Source: Herbidospora solisilvae (GTDB lineage Bacteria > Actinomycetota > Actinomycetes > Streptosporangiales > Streptosporangiaceae). From it: a stretch of DNA of 64,000 bases. How positions within the stretch are numbered: the stretch's first letter is position 1; every line of letters begins with the position of its first letter. Both the position numbers and the translations under genes were made by a program. Below the pieces are notes generated by a model, which saw only the letters and a program-made list of their open reading frames with translations, was not told the DNA's origin and searched no databases. Positions 61,910-64,000 of the stretch are shown here, one piece after another. Location: assembly GCF_009901565.1 (NCBI RefSeq), contig NZ_WXEW01000011.1, positions 1 to 64,000 on the forward strand. The letters are read 5' to 3'.

Positions 61910-63064
61910 ATGGAGATCGGGGTGGTCGGCGCCGGCATCCTCGGGCTCGCGGTGGCGCGTGAGCTGACCTCCCGGGGCGCCGAGGTGACGGTCCTGGAGA
62001 AGGAAGACCGCGTCGCCGCCCACCAGACCGGGCACAACAGCGGAGTCGTCCACGCCGGGATCTACTACCGGCCCGGATCGCTGAAGGCGCGGTTGTGCCG
62101 CGAGGGCGTGGCGCTGCTGCGCGACTACTGCCGGCAACACGGGCTGCCCTACGACGAGGTCGGCAAGCTCGTGATCGCCTCGACGGGGGCCGAGCGGGCG
62201 GGGCTGCGGGAGATCGCGGCCAGGGCGCGGGCGAACGGCGTACCGGACATCTCCGAGCTCGACGCCCTCGGCCTGCGCGAGATCGAACCCCACGCGGTCG
62301 GCGTCGGCGCCGTGCATTCTCCCCACACCGCCGTCGTCGACTTTCCCGCCGTCGCCCGGCATCTCGCCGCATCGTTGGATGTACGGCTCTCGCACCCCGT
62401 GCGGGCCATCCACGAGTCGGCCACGGGTGTGGCGGCGGGCGGCCTGCGCTTCGACCGCCTGGTGGTCTGCGCAGGCCTGGGCACCGACGCCCTGGCGGGC
62501 CGGGGAGAGGTGCGCATCGTCCCTTTCCGGGGGGAGTACTTCCGCCTGACCGCCACGGCGAAAACGCTGGTCAAGGGCCTGATTTATCCCGTGCCCGACC
62601 CGCGCTACCCCTTCCTGGGCGTCCACCTGACCAAACGGGTCGACGGCGAGGTGCTGGTCGGCCCCAACGCGATCATGGCACTGGCGCTGGAGGGCTACTC
62701 GTGGCGCGACGTGCGCTTGGGCGAGCTGGCCCGCGTCCTGGCCTGGCCGGGCACCCGCACGATGGCCCGCCGCCACTGGCTGACCGGCCTGCGCGAGCTG
62801 AACGGCTCGTTGCGGCCGTCGGCGTTCCTCAAGGCGGCCCGCCGCTACGTGCCGGCGCTCGCCCGGGGCGACCTGGTCAGGGCCGGCAGCGGGGTGCGGG
62901 CCCAGGCCGTCGGCCGCGACGGCACGCTGGTCGACGACTTCGCCATCGACCGCCACGGGCGGGTCCTGATCGTGCGCAACGCGCCTTCCCCGGCCGCGAC
63001 GTCGAGCTTCGCGATCGCCCGGCATGTGGCTGATTTGACGGCAACCTTAAGCGATTCTTCATAA
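61910..63064 (+). CDS. lhgO: L-2-hydroxyglutarate oxidase
   Basis: A 384-aa FAD-dependent oxidoreductase of the DAO family. IGVVGAGILGLAVARELTSRGAEVTVLEKE (residues 3-32) is the GxGxxG dinucleotide fold. HQTGHNSGVVHAGIYYRPGSLKARLCREG is diagnostic of LhgO/L2HGDH. VVCAGLGTDALA and FRGEYFRL then PYPFLGVHLTKRVDGEVLVGPNA complete the family. It oxidises L-2-hydroxyglutarate to 2-oxoglutarate, a metabolite-repair step. ATG 61910 has no ribosome site and lies 7 bases from a TATTAT box, so the transcript is probably leaderless. Confidence 0.93.
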   Translation: MEIGVVGAGILGLAVARELTSRGAEVTVLEKEDRVAAHQTGHNSGVVHAGIYYRPGSLKARLCREGVALLRDYCRQHGLPYDEVGKLVIASTGAERAGLREIAARARANGVPDISELDALGLREIEPHAVGVGAVHSPHTAVVDFPAVARHLAASLDVRLSHPVRAIHESATGVAAGGLRFDRLVVCAGLGTDALAGRGEVRIVPFRGEYFRLTATAKTLVKGLIYPVPDPRYPFLGVHLTKRVDGEVLVGPNAIMALALEGYSWRDVRLGELARVLAWPGTRTMARRHWLTGLRELNGSLRPSAFLKAARRYVPALARGDLVRAGSGVRAQAVGRDGTLVDDFAIDRHGRVLIVRNAPSPAATSSFAIARHVADLTATLSDSS

Positions 63065-63097
63065 AGTGCTCAGGAAAGCCCCCCTTCATCCGAGAAG

Positions 63098-63802
63098 ATG
63101 CTCATGGTGACTCCCGAAGCCCGACTGCTGATCGTCGAAGACGAGCCGAACATCCTCGAACTGCTGGCCGCGAGCCTGCGGTACGCCGGCTTCGAGGTCA
63201 GCACCGCCTCCAGCGGCACCGAGGGAGTCGCCGCGGCCACCCGTCACCGGCCCGACCTGATCGTGCTCGACGTCATGCTGCCCGACATGGACGGCTTCGA
63301 CGTCGTCCGCAGGCTGCGCGGCGGCGGTACCTTCACCCCGGTCGTCTTCCTGACCGCCCGCGACGCCACCGAAGACAAGATCCGCGGCCTGACGCTGGGC
63401 GGCGACGACTACGTCACCAAGCCGTTCTCGCTCGAAGAGGTCATCGCCCGCATCCGGGCCGTGCTGCGCCGCACCGCGGGCGACCCGACCGCGCCGCCGC
63501 CCCGGCTGACCTTCGCCGACATCGAGCTCGACGAGGAGTCCCACGAGGTCTGGCGGTCGGGCCACCCGGTGCCGCTGTCGCCGACCGAGTTCAAGCTGCT
63601 GCGCTACTTCATGGCCAACGCCGGGCGGGTGTTGTCGAAGGCGCAGATCCTCGACCACGTGTGGGACTACGACTTCCGGGGCGACGCCGGGATCGTGGAG
63701 TCCTACGTGTCGGTGCTCCGCCGCAAGATCGACAGCCGGTCGGCGCCGAGGCTCATCCACACCCTGCGCGGTGTCGGCTACGTGATGCGAACCTCGGCCT
63801 GA
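63098..63802 (+). CDS. OmpR/PhoB-family response regulator
   Basis: A 234-aa two-component regulator. In the receiver domain, acidic EDEP is at ~15, the phospho-acceptor Asp is in LIVLDVMLPDMDG (~residue 58), Thr is in FLTARDA and Lys in DDYVTKPFS. The C-terminal winged helix is VPLSPTEFKLLRYFMANAGRVLSKAQILDHVWDYDF, with RRKIDSRSAPRLIHTLRGVGYVM. ATG 63098 or 63104. The kinase gene starts 4 bases after its stop. Confidence 0.94.
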   Translation: MLMVTPEARLLIVEDEPNILELLAASLRYAGFEVSTASSGTEGVAAATRHRPDLIVLDVMLPDMDGFDVVRRLRGGGTFTPVVFLTARDATEDKIRGLTLGGDDYVTKPFSLEEVIARIRAVLRRTAGDPTAPPPRLTFADIELDEESHEVWRSGHPVPLSPTEFKLLRYFMANAGRVLSKAQILDHVWDYDFRGDAGIVESYVSVLRRKIDSRSAPRLIHTLRGVGYVMRTSA

Positions 63803-63806
63803 CGAC

Positions 63807-64000
63807 ATGAGCCGGGTGTCGCTGCGTACCAAGCTGATCGCGGCGATGCTCGCCCTGGTCGCCTGGACCCTGCTGGTGATCGGCGCGGCCAGCGTGTCCC
63901 TCCTGCGCAGTTACCTGATCGACCGTGTCGACGAGCAGGTGGCCAAGCTCAGCGTCCAGACGCTCGCCCGGCTCGCCCACAGCGGCGACCTGACCTACTC
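63807..64000 (+). CDS. sensor histidine kinase, 5' part (cut by window end)
   Basis: The first 64 codons are visible: MSRVSLRTKLIAAMLALVAW, a first membrane helix (LVAWTLLVIGAASVSLLRSYL), then the start of an extracytoplasmic domain (DRVDEQVAKLSVQTLARLAHSG). This is the standard opening of an OmpR-paired sensor kinase. HisKA and ATPase domains lie beyond the window. It is operonic with the regulator, 4-base gap. Confidence 0.88.
   Translation, partial: MSRVSLRTKLIAAMLALVAWTLLVIGAASVSLLRSYLIDRVDEQVAKLSVQTLARLAHSGDLTY

Overview
This is high-GC actinobacterial DNA. Evidence includes frequent GTG starts, leaderless-type promoters, a WYL/XPB helicase pair, DUF1707/DUF2530/DUF3027/DUF3263 proteins, SepF, and a lone GroEL under CIRCE control next to a cold-shock gene. 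The gene content resembles Streptosporangiales or a related filamentous actinomycete; the genus is an inference. The window opens with the end of an rRNA operon (23S 3' end, 5S, tandem terminators).

Layout. 1-3.2 kb: rRNA end, a gene-poor stretch, a GT1 glycosyltransferase preceded by a sequence closely matching the rifamycin-associated element (RAE), a phzF remnant, and sepF. 3.4-9.8 kb: membrane protein, argS, plsX, a DUF1707 protein and an orphan KamA-type radical SAM enzyme. 10-13.2 kb: a small secreted protein, an overlooked 53-aa gene, a YbhB/PEBP protein, and an ABC exporter pair of the Wzm/Wzt (TagGH) type. 13.6-19.4 kb: a complete oligopeptide ABC importer operon oppABCDF. 19.4-26.9 kb: small secreted protein, mycosin-like subtilase, SAM-hydrolysing DUF62 protein, DUF3263, trehalose genes otsB and otsA separated by a secreted protein and an MFS gene, and an ECF sigma factor. 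27-31.2 kb: a SAM-I riboswitch in front of a threonine-synthase homologue and a MoaD-like carrier (best read as the metM-metO homocysteine route), a cold-shock gene, and groEL behind two CIRCE operators. 31.2-38.3 kb: GNAT-HelD pair and XPB helicase with its WYL-containing partner. 38.3-49 kb: membrane protein, TetR, HAD hydrolase, long cold-shock protein, MFS, DUF3027, a 1029-aa GHKL/sacsin-type ATPase, methyltransferase, DUF2530 and a purine permease. 49-53.2 kb: a secreted GH10-Fn3-Fn3-CBM2 xylanase with two candidate operators, and a MarR-MFS pair. 53.2-56.7 kb: an arsenic-resistance island (arsI divergent from arsR-aqpS-arsT-arsR-arsM/arsN). 56.7-64 kb: aldo/keto reductase, secreted propeller-like protein, an 834-aa zinc-ribbon membrane protein, a divergent pair sharing a palindromic promoter (unknown gene / lhgO), and a two-component system cut off by the window end.

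The most notable points are: (i) the arsenic island ends in one gene fusing an ArsM whose AdoMet-binding segment is deleted, but whose three arsenic-binding cysteines remain, to an ArsN1-like acetyltransferase; (ii) the RAE-controlled candidate rifamycin glycosyltransferase; (iii) the SAM riboswitch on a threonine-synthase homologue plus sulfur carrier; (iv) a perfect 15-bp palindrome supplying symmetric -10 boxes to two leaderless genes. I saw no tRNA, CRISPR array or insertion sequence.
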